Below the pieces are notes generated by a model. The model saw only the letters and a program-made list of their open reading frames with translations. It made no database searches and was not told the origin of the DNA. From the NCBI GenBank assembly GCA_963693315.1, contig OY856188.1:190393897-190457896 (forward strand): a DNA stretch of 64,000 nucleotides. The letters are read 5' to 3'. This document shows positions 1 to 10,102 of this stretch, piece by piece (position 1 is the stretch's first letter; each line of letters starts with the position of its first letter). The DNA is from Diogma glabrata. Taxonomy: Eukaryota > Arthropoda > Insecta > Diptera > Cylindrotomidae. The translations under genes were made by a program, and so were the position numbers.

Positions 1-51
1 TCTTTAATAAATAAATACAAATTATTCACTTACTTATGACGTCACGCATGA

Positions 52-725
52 ATGAACAAAACACAAAGGGATAATTATTTTACAAAAATAATCCCTTATA
101 ATAATTCACAAGCTACTATTCATCCATTTGTCATTTATTTTAAAAGTGCCGCAAGTGAATATATACAGCACCGAAGTTTTATACTCATTTCGGATATAAA
201 CGATCACAACAGTACTACCATCTTTTTATTACAAAACTTATTGAATTCATCAAAACGCATATAAATTCTAATATTACGAAAATAATTTATAACACTGACG
301 GTGCACCTTCTCAATACAAAAATAAACATAACCTAATTAACTTATGCCACCACAAAAAAGACTTTAAGGTTGATGCAGAATGGCATTTTCATGCTACCAG
401 CCATGGAAAGGGACCTTGTGATGGAATTGGTGGTACACTGAAGCGTGCTGCATACCGTTATAGTATAGGGAGCAAAAATGTTATTGATACATCAAAAAAA
501 ACTTTTCGAATGGGCTTTAAAATGGGAATCTACCATGAACTTTGGATACGCCGATAAAAATGAATATCAATTAACAAAAAAAAATTACAAAATCGATATA
601 AAAACGTGATTACTATAAGTGGAACTCAAAAATTTCATTCTTTTGTACCATTAAACACTAAGACAATAAATGCAAAAATGTTTTCCAACTCAAAAGAAAC
701 TTTTAAATGTAAAATAAGTAAATAA
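52..725 (+). pseudogene. 3' part of a decayed transposon-like gene (family with DGxxxQxK and SHGKGPCDGIGG motifs)
   Basis: Translating across frameshifts gives a protein tail that matches, motif by motif, the minus-strand gene at 24727-26514. An early segment reads SQATIHPFVIYFKS, followed by NTDGAPSQYKNK, then EWHFHATSHGKGPCDGIGG and FEWALKWE. The first block lies at 52-264, the DGAPSQYKNK block near 292-325 and the SHGKGPCDG block near 378-430. A run of A residues near 497 shifts the frame, and later codons continue to about 725. I recognise the motif set as a repeated, uncharacterised protein family found in many invertebrate genomes. The spaced aspartates suggest an RNase H-fold (DDE-type) transposase, which is inference. 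The N-terminal two thirds lie outside the window. Several frame breaks make it a pseudogene. Confidence 0.6.
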
Positions 726-1185
726 TTTTTAATAACTATATTTATTTTCTTTAACCTACATATATAATTTGTATGATACTTTAAAAAGTTTATTCAATAA
801 TAAAATATTTGTAATTTAATGTTAAAATACAATCTTTTACTTTATGACCATAATAACATAATACGAACATAATACTTCTCCAGTCAAAAGTTCCTAAATA
901 GATTTAGTTATTTATACGGTTTTTTTGTTTGCAGTCGAGACTGTCAAATTATTTTTTATAAGAGTGACAAGTGATTACTAAAAGTGACTAATAAACGTTT
1001 CATTTTTTTATGCCGTCTAATACAAAGAAAATAATTGCAGAAGTGTTTTCCTATTCAAAAGAAACTTCTGATTGTAAAATAAGTAAATCATTTTTAACAA
1101 TTGCATTTATTTAATTTATTGTACTACATATATAATTTTTATAATATTTTAAAAAGTTCATCTAATAATAAAATATTTGATATTT
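658..1185. repeat. Diverged direct repeat, two ~160-bp copies
   Basis: The segment at about 658-825 recurs with substitutions at about 1024-1185. Both carry ttttcc(a/t)a(c/t)tcaaaagaaac, then gtaaaataagtaaat and aataataaaatatttg. The first copy contains the last codons and 3' flank of the gene fragment ending at 725, so the second is a partial local duplication of that 3' end. The spacing is about 366 bp. Confidence 0.6.
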
Positions 1186-2490
1186 ATCATAAAAAAAATA
1201 TTTTAGTTCATAACGCCATTTTTATAATTTTCCTTCAGAACAAAAAAAAATGATTCCCGACAGTCATATGCACAACGAATTTTATCTTTAAAACAAAAAA
1301 TAACGCGTGTCCTAAACTTTCACAAGTGGTTAGATATAAAATAAGCTTCAATTTAGTTTTAAAAAAAAAGAAAGGCTATGTCATCTTTTTTTCAATTACA
1401 CCGTTTTTTTCTTATGTTACACCATTAAAAATTATTTCAAAAAATTAACAGTGTACATTTTTAAAAACTTTGTTCTAATACCTATTCAACGACATATCAT
1501 TTATGAAAATCGATTCAGTAGTTTTTCTACAATCGCTCGTCAAAATGCACTCACATCACAAAATAACAAAAAATTGAGGGGCACCCTGTGAAGACCCCTG
1601 GTCGAAAAAAAAAATTCTAAGAGAACTTGTATTTTTTATTTATCAAAGACTATCTATAAACAAAAAATAATCAAAATTAAAAGGGGTCAAGTCAAAACGA
1701 TGTTGAATCTTCGTGAAATTGCTCATATATATTAGAGCACTTTCTACTTTTAGCCCTATTTATAATAGTTCGGTTCCTAGAAAAGTGCACTGTTACTTTT
1801 GATGTTTGAAAATGAAATTACGCTTGAAAACGATTAGTTTTGAAGTATTATACTGCCATAGTTAATTTGTCAAGTTCTACAGTTATCGTATTGTTGATAA
1901 GTTTAAATCTTCATCAATTGAATTTATCAACTCAGTTTATCAACTGAACTCATACCATACCTGTAAATGACACTAATTTAAAATTAATAGAAATAATTAG
2001 ACTTATTTTAAACTATGCAATGTTTTAGACAATGATTATCTATTTGATTAAATTTGAAGAATTTGTTCTTTTTTGAAGCAATTGTCTTATCAAACTCGAA
2101 TTTATCATTAATCGCTTATTTTTCGTGTAATTAAATTACAATATGCGTCACAACACATAAGCACTTCTTAAGCCCTAGGTCTCACAACATCATGCACTAA
2201 AGGGTTGATTAACGTGCTTTTAAACTTATCTAGAAGGAAGCCAACCATGGCGTTTTATGCCAGCAAACAATTCCATTTATATGCAGTTCGGACAAACAAA
2301 TCCATTTACATCTGGATTTGTTATCTGGGTCTGTTAATGGGATCATAAACATGGATCATAAACATGGGATCTCGATAGTTTGAATTTTTACACTATTGGA
2401 CTGACGAGTGCAGTGGGAATTAGAATTTGTTTGGGACATGATTTCATGTGAACACCGCTGATAACGCGTTTTGTAAAAAAAGATATCAGG
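1186..2490. other. AT-rich intergenic DNA, no gene seen
   Basis: I see no coding signal in either strand. The only structures are a short imperfect palindrome near 1911-1950 (tatcaact repeats) and a 16-bp tandem repeat of ggatcataaacat near 2340-2370. Confidence 0.5.
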
Positions 2491-2719
2491 AGCCCTGTAA
2501 CACATAAAGGTTAATTTGGACAATATTGTGAAATTTGTATTGCATAACATCAAATGGCAACGGTAACGGTATAATGAAAAACGAATTTGTTTCAAATTCA
2601 CAATATTATTGCAACAATTGTGAATTCGAAACAGCGCAATTTTAAATCAGTTTGATGTAATGCAATATGAGTTTGACAATATTGTCCAAATTTACATTTA
2701 TGTGTTTGTGAATAGGGCA
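2491..2719. mobile_element. MITE-like inverted repeat
   Basis: The left end (gccctgtaacacataaa, 2492 on) is mirrored by the right end (tttatgtgtttgtgaatagggc, ending 2718). The inner parts also pair: ggacaatattgtga on the left with gacaatattgtcc on the right, and a gcataacatcaaa block with tttgatgtaatgc. No coding capacity. It abuts the next TIR structure at 2723 almost exactly, so the two are nested or adjacent insertions. No clear target duplication is visible. Confidence 0.55.
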
Positions 2720-2793
2720 CCTGCAGCCAAATTCTGTAATTGTGAAGCGGTGAAGTGATAAGTTTTTTAATGAAAAGAAACGAAGAAATTTTT

Positions 2794-3686
2794 AAAACAT
2801 CAAAAATGTAAATTTTAGTTCGTGAAAAAGGTGAAGTTTAAAGTTTACTAGTCAAAACTATTTGTTCAGTACAAAAAGAAGTGATATCCTGTGTCAAGTA
2901 GAAACGAGTGTAAAACAAAACATTTCCAAATAATTAGGTGTTCTACATGATTTGAAATACTTACTTTGTCTCTCGGATTAGAGATTAGAATTAGAAACAA
3001 CTTCAACTAACTAGGTATTAAAACAAAAGTTTCTAGTAAAAGTAAAAGTACAAAATAATATTTATTTATTTATTTATATTCGAATGCAAATATGGAATGC
3101 GATATTTATACGATCGACTGAATCGAGAGAAGTGCAGAACCATTACGAACCTCAGTGATAGCTAAGACTTTTATTTAATGAGAAATATTATATACAAAAT
3201 GTAAATTCTATAAAAGAAATGCAAGCTAATTTATTAGTTAGTATTTTATACTGCAGACCATAGTTTGTAGATTAAGAACATGTTATTTGAACAGAATTTC
3301 ATTAAAGTTATAATCCGTTAGTCCTGAGGTTTCGTGATGGTTCCGCACTTCTCTCGATTCAGTCGATCGTATAAATATCGCATTCCATATTTGCATTCGA
3401 ATATAAATAAATAAATAAATATTATTTTGTACTTTTACTTTTACTAGAAACTTTTGTTTTAATACCTAGTTAGTTGAAGTTGTTTCTAATTCTAATCTCT
3501 AATCCGAGAGACAAAGTAAGTATTTCAAATCATGTAGAACACCTAATTATTTGGAAATGTTTTGTTTTACACTCGTTTCTACTTGACACAGGATATCACT
3601 TCTTTTTGTACTGAACAAATAGTTTTGACTAGTAAACTTTAAACTTCACCTTTTTCACGAACTAAAATTTACATTTTTGATGTTTT
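2794..3686. repeat. Long near-perfect palindrome (arms ~350 bp, spacer ~180 bp)
   Basis: The left arm from 2794 (aaaacatcaaaaatg) is mirrored by the right arm ending at 3686 (catttttgatgtttt). The arms stay almost identical through the tcgattcagtcgatcg and tattcgaatgcaaatatgg blocks and become imperfect near 3150 and 3335. There is no coding capacity. The palindrome begins at the exact base where the enclosing TIR element departs from its short MITE relative. Confidence 0.8.
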
Positions 3687-4600
3687 TTGTAACTGATATC
3701 ACGATTTTTTGTAGTAAATAATAAGTTTTATGAGCTTGGATTATAATGATATAAATAATAATATTAATAATAGGTAATTATTTCATTTTGATATAAGCAA
3801 TTTGAATGTTTGTCATCGATTTATTTGTATACCAACTTTACCGATTGATTGAATTATTTCCAATTTGTCTGCGTTTATGAAAACAACATACCCAATAATC
3901 CGCAAGATATGTAATTATAATGTATTTTTATGTCAACATACAAACCAAATACATTCCTTTTTAAAAGATTTGTCTTAGCAAAAATCAGACTAAATTAAAT
4001 GAGTTTTTGTGGGCTTATATTTACCCTGAATTTTAATAAAATATATGTACAGAACTGAAAAAATTTATCACGCATTCAAATATAAGAACTGGATCTTTTA
4101 TTCGAAACTCGAAAGCTCTTCTATTCAAAAATTCGCGAAAGACTGCAGTTACTCTTCCATAGATATTTATTCAATGATGTACCTATTAGATACTAGTGTA
4201 AGCTTAGTGTTAATTGATTTACCACATTTAGTAAAAATTAGCATCAATTGGAATGCAGTCTTAACATATATTAGGTAAACATACCGTCTAGATTGATAAT
4301 ATTCAAATATATATTAAAACGTTTGTCTTTTTCGAAATAAAAATTTTTAACTTTTGAAACTAAAAAATGTATGAAGCCAAAAATTGTCCATATTTTAGAA
4401 CACATTGATACCAACACAAAAACATTAAATTTTCTATCAACCGGTTGACATTTGTTCGCAATTTTTTTTTGTAAATTTTTATTATTGTTCAAAAAGATAA
4501 ACAACAAAAGAATTAAATATTTTATTTATTTATTTAGATAAATTAATTGGACAATGTATGTTCTAATTGAGTAAAATATGTTTTTATAAATTTACAATGG
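3687..4600. other. AT-rich interior of the TIR structure
   Basis: No recognised gene. A 55-bp segment at about 4172-4226 (gatgtacctattagatacta and following) recurs 1000 bp downstream at 5172-5226, directly before the second LKB1 fragment. This marks a tandem duplication with a later deletion. Confidence 0.5.
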
Positions 4601-4627
4601 AGTCAAATTCAGATATGTGTATATTAA

Positions 4628-5176
4628 ATGTACAAAACGTTTTCATACGATAACGTTTTCATACGATTTTCATACGATAACATACGATCGATAACATACG
4701 AAAATAAATTTGTTAATAATTGTAATAATTTATGTCAACAACAAAATGTGACATGGCTTGATGATGAGGAGATTGATAAATTGGATTTATCTATTGATCC
4801 AGGGACCGATAATGTTCAATCGAGTGGATAGCGCTGATATAATATGTAAAGAAGAAATGTAAAATGGTTGGAAAATATGAAATGGGGGATATATTAGAAA
4901 GATCTTACGGAAAAGTGAAGAAAGTATTAGACTATGAAACGTTAAGCAGAAGAGCTGTGAAGGTAAATCTAAATTGTTTGGTTATGTACGAATTGCTAAT
5001 ATTTTTGTATTATGTCCTTTAGATATTGACAAAAAGAAAATTGCGTCGGATTCCAAATGTGGAACAAAATGTAAGGAAAGAGATACAGCTACATCGCATA
5101 TTAAAACATAAAAATGTAATTGAACTTTTGGATGTGTTGTACAATGAAGGAAACAAAAAATGTATTATTCGATGAT
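4628..5176 (+). pseudogene. LKB1/STK11 kinase N-terminal fragment, copy 1
   Basis: A first block (4628-4830) ends in an acidic segment, LDDEEIDKLDLSIDPGTDN, followed out of frame by [13 protein letters not shown], which corresponds to HRIDSTEVIY of human STK11. After a frameshift and stop, [20 protein letters not shown] (4870-4925) matches the glycine-rich loop and ETLSRRAVK the lysine strand. A 60-bp GT-AG intron (4963-5022) is kept. The next exon reads [20 protein letters not shown] and then [16 protein letters not shown], diagnostic of LKB1 rather than other kinases. The frame is lost near 5150. The catalytic HRD and DFG regions are absent, so no active kinase can be made. LKB1 is the upstream kinase of AMPK; this fragment can only be a relic or a captured piece. 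Confidence 0.8.
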
Positions 5177-5226
5177 GTACCTATTAGATACTAGTGTAAG
5201 CTTAGTGTTAATTGATTTACCACATT

Positions 5227-5593
5227 AAGGGTTGGAAAATATGAAATGGGGGATATATTAGAAGGATCTTACGGAAAAGTGAAGAAAGTATTAGACTCTG
5301 AAACGTTAAGCAGAAGAGCTTTGAAGGTAAATCTAAATTGTTTGGTTATGTACGAATTGCTAATATTTTTGTATTATGTCCATTAGATATTGACAAAAAG
5401 AAAATTGCGTCGGATTAAAAATATGGAACAAAATGTAAGGAAAGAGATACAGCTACATCGCATATTAAAACATAAAAATGTAATTGAGCTTTTGGATGTG
5501 TTGTACAATGAAGAGAAACAAAAAATGTTATTTGATGGATTAGAATATTTGCTATGTATTTTATATTTCACGGATATAAATAAAATAATTTAG
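5227..5593 (+). pseudogene. LKB1/STK11 kinase N-terminal fragment, copy 2
   Basis: This is a second copy of the same exons and intron, about 370 bp downstream of copy 1. It reads [20 protein letters not shown], keeping the EGSYGKV loop that copy 1 has changed to ERSYGKV. The same 60-bp intron follows, then [10 protein letters not shown] with [13 protein letters not shown] and [12 protein letters not shown]. The reading then jumps to LFDGLEYL, which resembles the LIDGLEYLHS segment about forty residues further on in LKB1, so an internal deletion joined two exon parts. It ends at a stop at 5593. The two copies differ by several substitutions. Retention of the intron shows DNA-level capture or duplication, not retrotransposition. 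Confidence 0.8.
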
Positions 5594-6057
5594 TTTTAAT
5601 GAGGAATATTTTATTTATTGTAATTTTAAGTAATTTTTAATAAAATGATACATATTTACAAAAGATTATATTATAATGTTTTTATGTTTAAAAAAGTGTC
5701 TTAGCTATTTACATTTATTTACATTTTAAACTTACAATAGATGGCTTGAATCAAAAAGTCACTAGAATGATAAAAATTTTCGTCTGAATAATCTTGTTGA
5801 AATTTCATTTTTCAATAATCGTATTTGAAATTTTATGTTTTAATTAATTTTGTATATGGATTATTGTACAAAATCTATTTCAAATTAAAATTTAAAGGTG
5901 ACTTTATGTTACAAAACTCGTCATAAGTTCATATATGTTAAACACCATTAGATCAAATCATTTTTTTGAGGTTATGTCTACTAGGTTCAGCGTAAATAAA
6001 GCAAAAGTGGTAATCGCTATTTTTTTTTCACGAACAGCGATCTACCGCATCGCTTTG
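5594..6057. other. AT-rich DNA, no gene seen
   Basis: No coding signal or strong repeat. This is the 3' interior of the TIR structure that ends at 6098. Confidence 0.4.
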
Positions 6058-6098
6058 ATCACTTCACCGCTTCACAGTTACAGAATTTGGCTGCAGGT

Positions 6099-6593
6099 CT
6101 CTCCATGTGGGAAAATATGTGCAAAAGTTAAATTTTCATGAAGTTTTAACCCCCTTTGATAGTAACAATTTTTCGTTTATTGGTGAAAATATTTTAATTA
6201 GTAACAAATTGCGCTTGTCAAGATGTTTTCTGGAACTTTTACAAAGCCTTTAAATTCATTCAACTGTGATTAAAAAAAACATGGATGTTAAATGTTTTGA
6301 ATTTTGTAATTTTTTAACCTAAACTAATGATTATTTTTACTATCGCTTATATGTACAATCGTAGAAAAATAGTCATTTCCTATACCAAATGAAACGTTTC
6401 GTGAAATCGCGAACTTCACTAGCGCGTATCGTAGGCAGATATCAGCTAACGAAAAACACTATCTTCAACTTTACTATAGTTGTAGCAAAATAGACCTTTT
6501 TTTCTTACGTCGTTTTTTATACATGATGAAAAAATAATTTATCCTAGCAAATTTGTGGGGAATGTCGCAATGAAATGATTATTTTTTTTACAG
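6099..6593. other. Probable carbonic anhydrase intron
   Basis: No ORF is supported. A polypyrimidine tract and cag at 6582-6593 form the acceptor of the first visible carbonic anhydrase exon, so this stretch is likely intronic. The upstream N-terminal exon is not identifiable in the window. Confidence 0.4.
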
Positions 6594-7714
6594 ATGTTGA
6601 AAATTGGGGAGGCAAATGTGATACGGGAAGAGCACAAAGTCCGGTGGATCTAGCTCCACAAGCTTCAGTGAGGGGTCATTATTTACCATTTATTTTTTCT
6701 ACTGGATTTTATGAACCAATTAAACAAGCAGCAGTTACAAACACGGGGCATTCAGGTAAGGCGTATTTGAATATCTTTTTGTTAATAAAAGATTGAATTG
6801 TTTGTTCGTTTATTGTATGAACTAGTGTAATTTGTATTGTTTTAATGTCAATATTTCGTATTGTTTACTCTGATATCAATCTTTTAATAGAGTACAGCTG
6901 ATTTAATTATCGCCCAGTCAAAACCAATGAAGATGTAATGAATTTGAAATTGAAAGCATTAATACCTTTTACAGTAAAACCAACGTTTGAGAAATGGCTT
7001 TAAAACTATTGATTAGACCGGTGGTGATATATGGGTCACAAACATTGACCCTGATACAAATTTACGGATAACATTTACGGATCCACTTAAAACAGCCGAT
7101 GGAGAGTATAGGATCCGATATAACTTTATACACGTGATCCTACAAAACATATTTTACAATTATTGTTTTTACATTGAGCCCATTTTCAATCTTTTAAATA
7201 TATTTTAAACTAAAATTCACATTTTTTATAAAAGAAATTACTATGAATTAACATGGTTACGATTTTATTTCTAACTTCAGTTCAGATAAATAATGAATTA
7301 CCAAATGATATAGAATTAAGTGGTGGTGGATTACCTGGATTCTATTTATTTGATCAACTACATTTTCATTGGGGATCCGAGCATACCATTAATTCAGTCA
7401 GGTAAAATTTGTAATATTTTCCAAACCTACTTACAAAAATTTTTAATATCTCTATAGATACGGAGCAGAACTTCATTTAGTACATCACGAAAAACATTAT
7501 CCTTCAATGTTAGAAGCAGCCAATCATCGTCGTGGAGTTGCAGTTGTAGGGATTTTATTCCATATTGCGGATGAAACAAATCATGTCCTCGATAGTATAA
7601 TTGAAAGTAGTCTAGTTATAAAAAGTGATGTTGGCAAATCTGAAATAATAAAAAAGCCGATAATAATAAACGATCTTCTTCCGAAAGACCGTTCGAGTTA
7701 TTACCGTTACGAAG
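6594..7714 (+). CDS. Alpha-carbonic anhydrase, three internal exons (partial)
   Basis: Exons are 6594-6755, 7281-7401 and 7458-7714, joined by GT-AG introns of 525 and 56 bp that keep the frame. Exon 1 encodes ENWGGKCDTGRAQSPVDLAP, the conserved QSPVD region, ending TNTGHS, where the His may correspond to the proton shuttle. Exon 2 holds LPGFYLFDQLHFHWGSEHT, with the two zinc ligands of HFHWG. Exon 3 holds AELHLVHHEKHYPSM, with the third zinc His and the gate Glu, then RRGVAVVGILFHIADETN. Carbonic anhydrase hydrates CO2 to bicarbonate. About 180 of the usual 260-300 residues are present. The C-terminal part, including the LTTP Thr region, falls in the assembly gap at 7715 and is not seen after it. 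The N-terminus is also missing, so secreted or cytosolic form cannot be told. No disabling change is seen. Confidence 0.9.
6990..7075 (+). pseudogene. Short non-LTR reverse transcriptase C-terminal remnant in a carbonic anhydrase intron
   Basis: The reading ALKLLIRPVVIYGSQTLTL (about 6995-7052) matches the LYKTIIRPVVTYGxETWTL segment just after the reverse transcriptase domain in RTE and jockey-like elements. Only this motif survives. It lies within the 525-bp intron between the first two visible carbonic anhydrase exons. A similar remnant is at 22490-22700. Confidence 0.5.
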
Positions 7715-7914
7715 NNNNNNNNNNNNNNNNNNNNNNNNNNNNNNNNNNNNNNNNNNNNNNNNNNNNNNNNNNNNNNNNNNNNNNNNNNNNNNNNNNNNNN
7801 NNNNNNNNNNNNNNNNNNNNNNNNNNNNNNNNNNNNNNNNNNNNNNNNNNNNNNNNNNNNNNNNNNNNNNNNNNNNNNNNNNNNNNNNNNNNNNNNNNNN
7901 NNNNNNNNNNNNNN
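7715..7914. other. Assembly gap (200 N)
   Basis: A run of exactly 200 N, probably a placeholder of arbitrary length. The carbonic anhydrase exon is open up to it and does not resume after it; the other side is minus-strand retrotransposon sequence. Confidence 0.99.
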
Positions 7915-9250
7915 ACAAAAATCTCACTTGATGGATACGATAAACTTCATTCGTCCTATTCAGTAGGAATGTGGTCACGTTCATTTGTTGTAACTTCGTT
8001 CTTTCCGTTTTTTGATGGCAGTGCATCTTGGGTGGCAATATTTTGTCAGATTTTGCGCATTGACAAAGCACTCTTTTGAATTGTCACTAGCCACATGTTG
8101 GATGATGTTTTCGATATAGCTGTTCACGTTTATTTTCCCGTAAAAGTTTTGCTGAGCCTTTTCTGGCGCATAGATAATCAGTTTGGGAGCTCGCTCTCGC
8201 AATTTTTGTTTATGTTCAACGCTTTGGTGGCAATCGTCGTCAAACCATCCGTTGCAAGGTTTCAGTGATCGTTTTTCGATTTTAGTTTGTGCTGCTGATA
8301 TAATAGTTGATTCAAGCGTTTGCCATTATTCTTGTATGTTTAATGGCTTCTCACACGGGATGTCAAACTCTTCTTATTTTGCCTCACTATTTCTTGATTT
8401 CTATTCAGCGTTTCCGGATCTTTAAATGCTTCGACATTCCAGTGTACGGTCTTTTTTCTTGTCTATTATATGTGGATGATAATTTGCACTTGTAATTAAA
8501 GATAACAAGCATATGATCGGTGTCCATATCAACACATCTGTATGATGAAACTATATATACACTTATAGAGTGTCTCTTAGAGATCGTGATATGATCGATT
8601 TGATTTTGCATTTTTCCGTCGTGTGATTTCCACGCTGCTTTGTGGATTCTCTTGTGAGGAAAGAAAGTGCTGGAAATCACTAAATCATACATCATAGTCA
8701 GTTCAGCAGCGCGAAAGAGGTTTAAGTTCTGCACTTCTACCAATTTGAGCATTGAAGTCCCCTACAACTATTTTTGTATCTTGCCACGTGATGTTGTTGA
8801 TGACTTCTTCGAGTTGAAGGAAGAGCAGGTCTTTAATGTCATCCATTTTGTCTTCAGTAGGCTCATGAACATTGACAACCGTTACATTAAATTTTCGCAT
8901 GTGGCTTCTCAGTGTACATATCCGCATATTAGTTGGACAGAAATCGATAACATGTCGAGTCACGCGACGATATATGAGAAAGCCAACTCCAAATTATCGT
9001 CCGTTTTGATGACTGAAATAGTACAGAGTGCATCTTTTGGCTTTTTCTAGGATTCCACTGGCTATCTTAGTTCTTGTAATGCCACAATATCCACAATAGT
9101 GTATAGCTAACGACTTGGTTTGTGAGCTTTGGTAGATCTCCTGGTATTCTAGGGCTTAGCACGTTCCAGGTTCCCATTCTTAAATCTTAGTCCGGGTACA
9201 GTGGCCGAGGTCGTTCTTGTGATGACTCCGAAATAATCCGAGACCAGTGT
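7915..9250 (-). pseudogene. RTE-type non-LTR retrotransposon endonuclease region, decayed
   Basis: On the minus strand the endonuclease begins MGTWNVLSPRIPGDLPKLTN at 9176 and continues LDIVALQELRW, with N and E of the apurinic-type endonuclease. At 8703-8963 it reads NVTVVNVHEPTEDKMDD and IVVGDFNAQIGR (the DxN motif), and at 8405-8700 IDHITISKRHS and MDTDHMLVIFNYK (the SDH-like motif with S replaced by T). The downstream linker, NGWFDDDCHQSVEHK (about 8230-8275), is typical of RTE elements. Frameshifts and stops separate the blocks. No reverse transcriptase domain is visible; the element runs toward the gap at 7915. Proteins of this kind are often annotated as craniofacial development protein 2-like. 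Confidence 0.8.
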
Positions 9251-9600
9251 ACAGAGTTTACAACAAATTACTGTTTTACGGAAATTGAGGATTTGCCGTT
9301 CGCCCAACCCAAATTTTCGTGAATGGGTTCGTACTGATGTTCAGGTTCTCATATAAACCGTTTTGCACGTTTATTTAGCGAGCCGCTTGATCTCTGAGAG
9401 ACGCTAGCTCCAAGCCGCCCCTAGCACGGAGAACGAACACTTGAGTTGCATTGGTTTTAAGGCGTTTAAGTACATATAAGCAGCATTTACCCAGCCCCTC
9501 TCAACTACACAAATCTAATTCTGTCAGCGTTACCCAGGTAGCACGGCGCGGACGTAGAATTTCGGATTTCATTTCCGTATCTACATCGGGCTCAATATGT
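9251..9600 (-). other. Likely 5' region of the RTE-like element
   Basis: This stretch is clearly richer in G+C than its surroundings and lies directly upstream (minus strand) of the endonuclease start. No frame is convincingly open. I infer a 5' untranslated or ORF1-like leader of the same element; its outer end is not defined. A segment near 9595-9640 (aaactgtctgaa, ctatttctagcgg) recurs inverted at 45185-45235. Confidence 0.35.
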
Positions 9601-9699
9601 ACAAAAAACTGTCTGAACTAGAAATCTATACCTATTTCTAGCGGAAAAAATACTTACAGCTGTTAGATTTAAAGGTAAGATACTGTTTAAATGTCTAAA

Positions 9700-10095
9700 A
9701 ATAATATTGTATACCTAAACAATAATAAAATAATAAACACCTTATTTATTTCACTAAATACGTACATATTTCGAAAGCTATGCTTTCATCGACAGTGTAT
9801 CTAAAAAACTGACAGAATGCAAATATACTTCTTTGCAATGGTTTGAAAAAGTGTCCATCAAAAACTCAAAACACATGTAGTAATGGCTTGGCGAATTTTG
9901 CAAGGTATCTATGTATTGTTGTGACACATGTGTTCTAATTTCTAGTAGGCATACAACACATTTTAATTTGAAAGTTCTAAACTGTAACTAGATATTTAAA
10001 TAATAATGAAATAATAAACCCCCTATGTTCTTGTTAAATTGAGTTTTGTTTCACTAAATACGTATTTCGAAAGCTATGTTTTCATCGACAGCAGT
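9700..10095 (+). repeat. 3' end of a jockey-like element flanked by a direct repeat
   Basis: A block at 9705-9800 (aataataaaataataaac, then tttcgaaagctatgctttc) recurs at 9998-10093. Between them, 9815-9960 is similar to the 3' end of the reverse transcriptase remnant at 62290-62440: both have a caaggtatcta or aaaggtatcta block followed by tgttgttgtga and an acacaa block. It therefore looks like the tail of that non-LTR family. No intact ORF. Confidence 0.45.
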
Positions 10096-10102
10096 ATTAA
10101 AA

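Larger units (their letters stand above)
2723..6098. mobile_element. TIR-flanked structure carrying LKB1 fragments; large relative of the 113-bp MITE at 53.9 kb
   Basis: The left end starts gcagccaaattctgtaattg and runs to about 2794. The right end (6058-6098) is atcacttcaccgcttcac followed by agttacagaatttggctgc. The same two ends occur fused, with nothing between them, as the complete MITE at 53917-54029. The join in that MITE lies exactly at the points where this copy diverges (2794 and 6058). Either this is a parental or gene-carrying element and the MITE its deletion derivative, or a 3.26-kb segment inserted in a MITE. The interior holds an 890-bp palindrome and two degenerate LKB1 kinase copies, and no transposase I recognise. 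A direct target duplication is not obvious. Confidence 0.55.

Noticed and set aside
5383..5571. Minus-strand ORF opposite LKB1 copy 2
   Set aside because: It is a shadow of the kinase exons on the plus strand.
7507..8079. ORF running through the N gap
   Set aside because: It is an artefact of translating N; the parts before and after the gap belong to different elements.
8183..9050. Plus-strand ORFs opposite the RTE endonuclease
   Set aside because: They are shadows of the minus-strand endonuclease, which has clear motifs.
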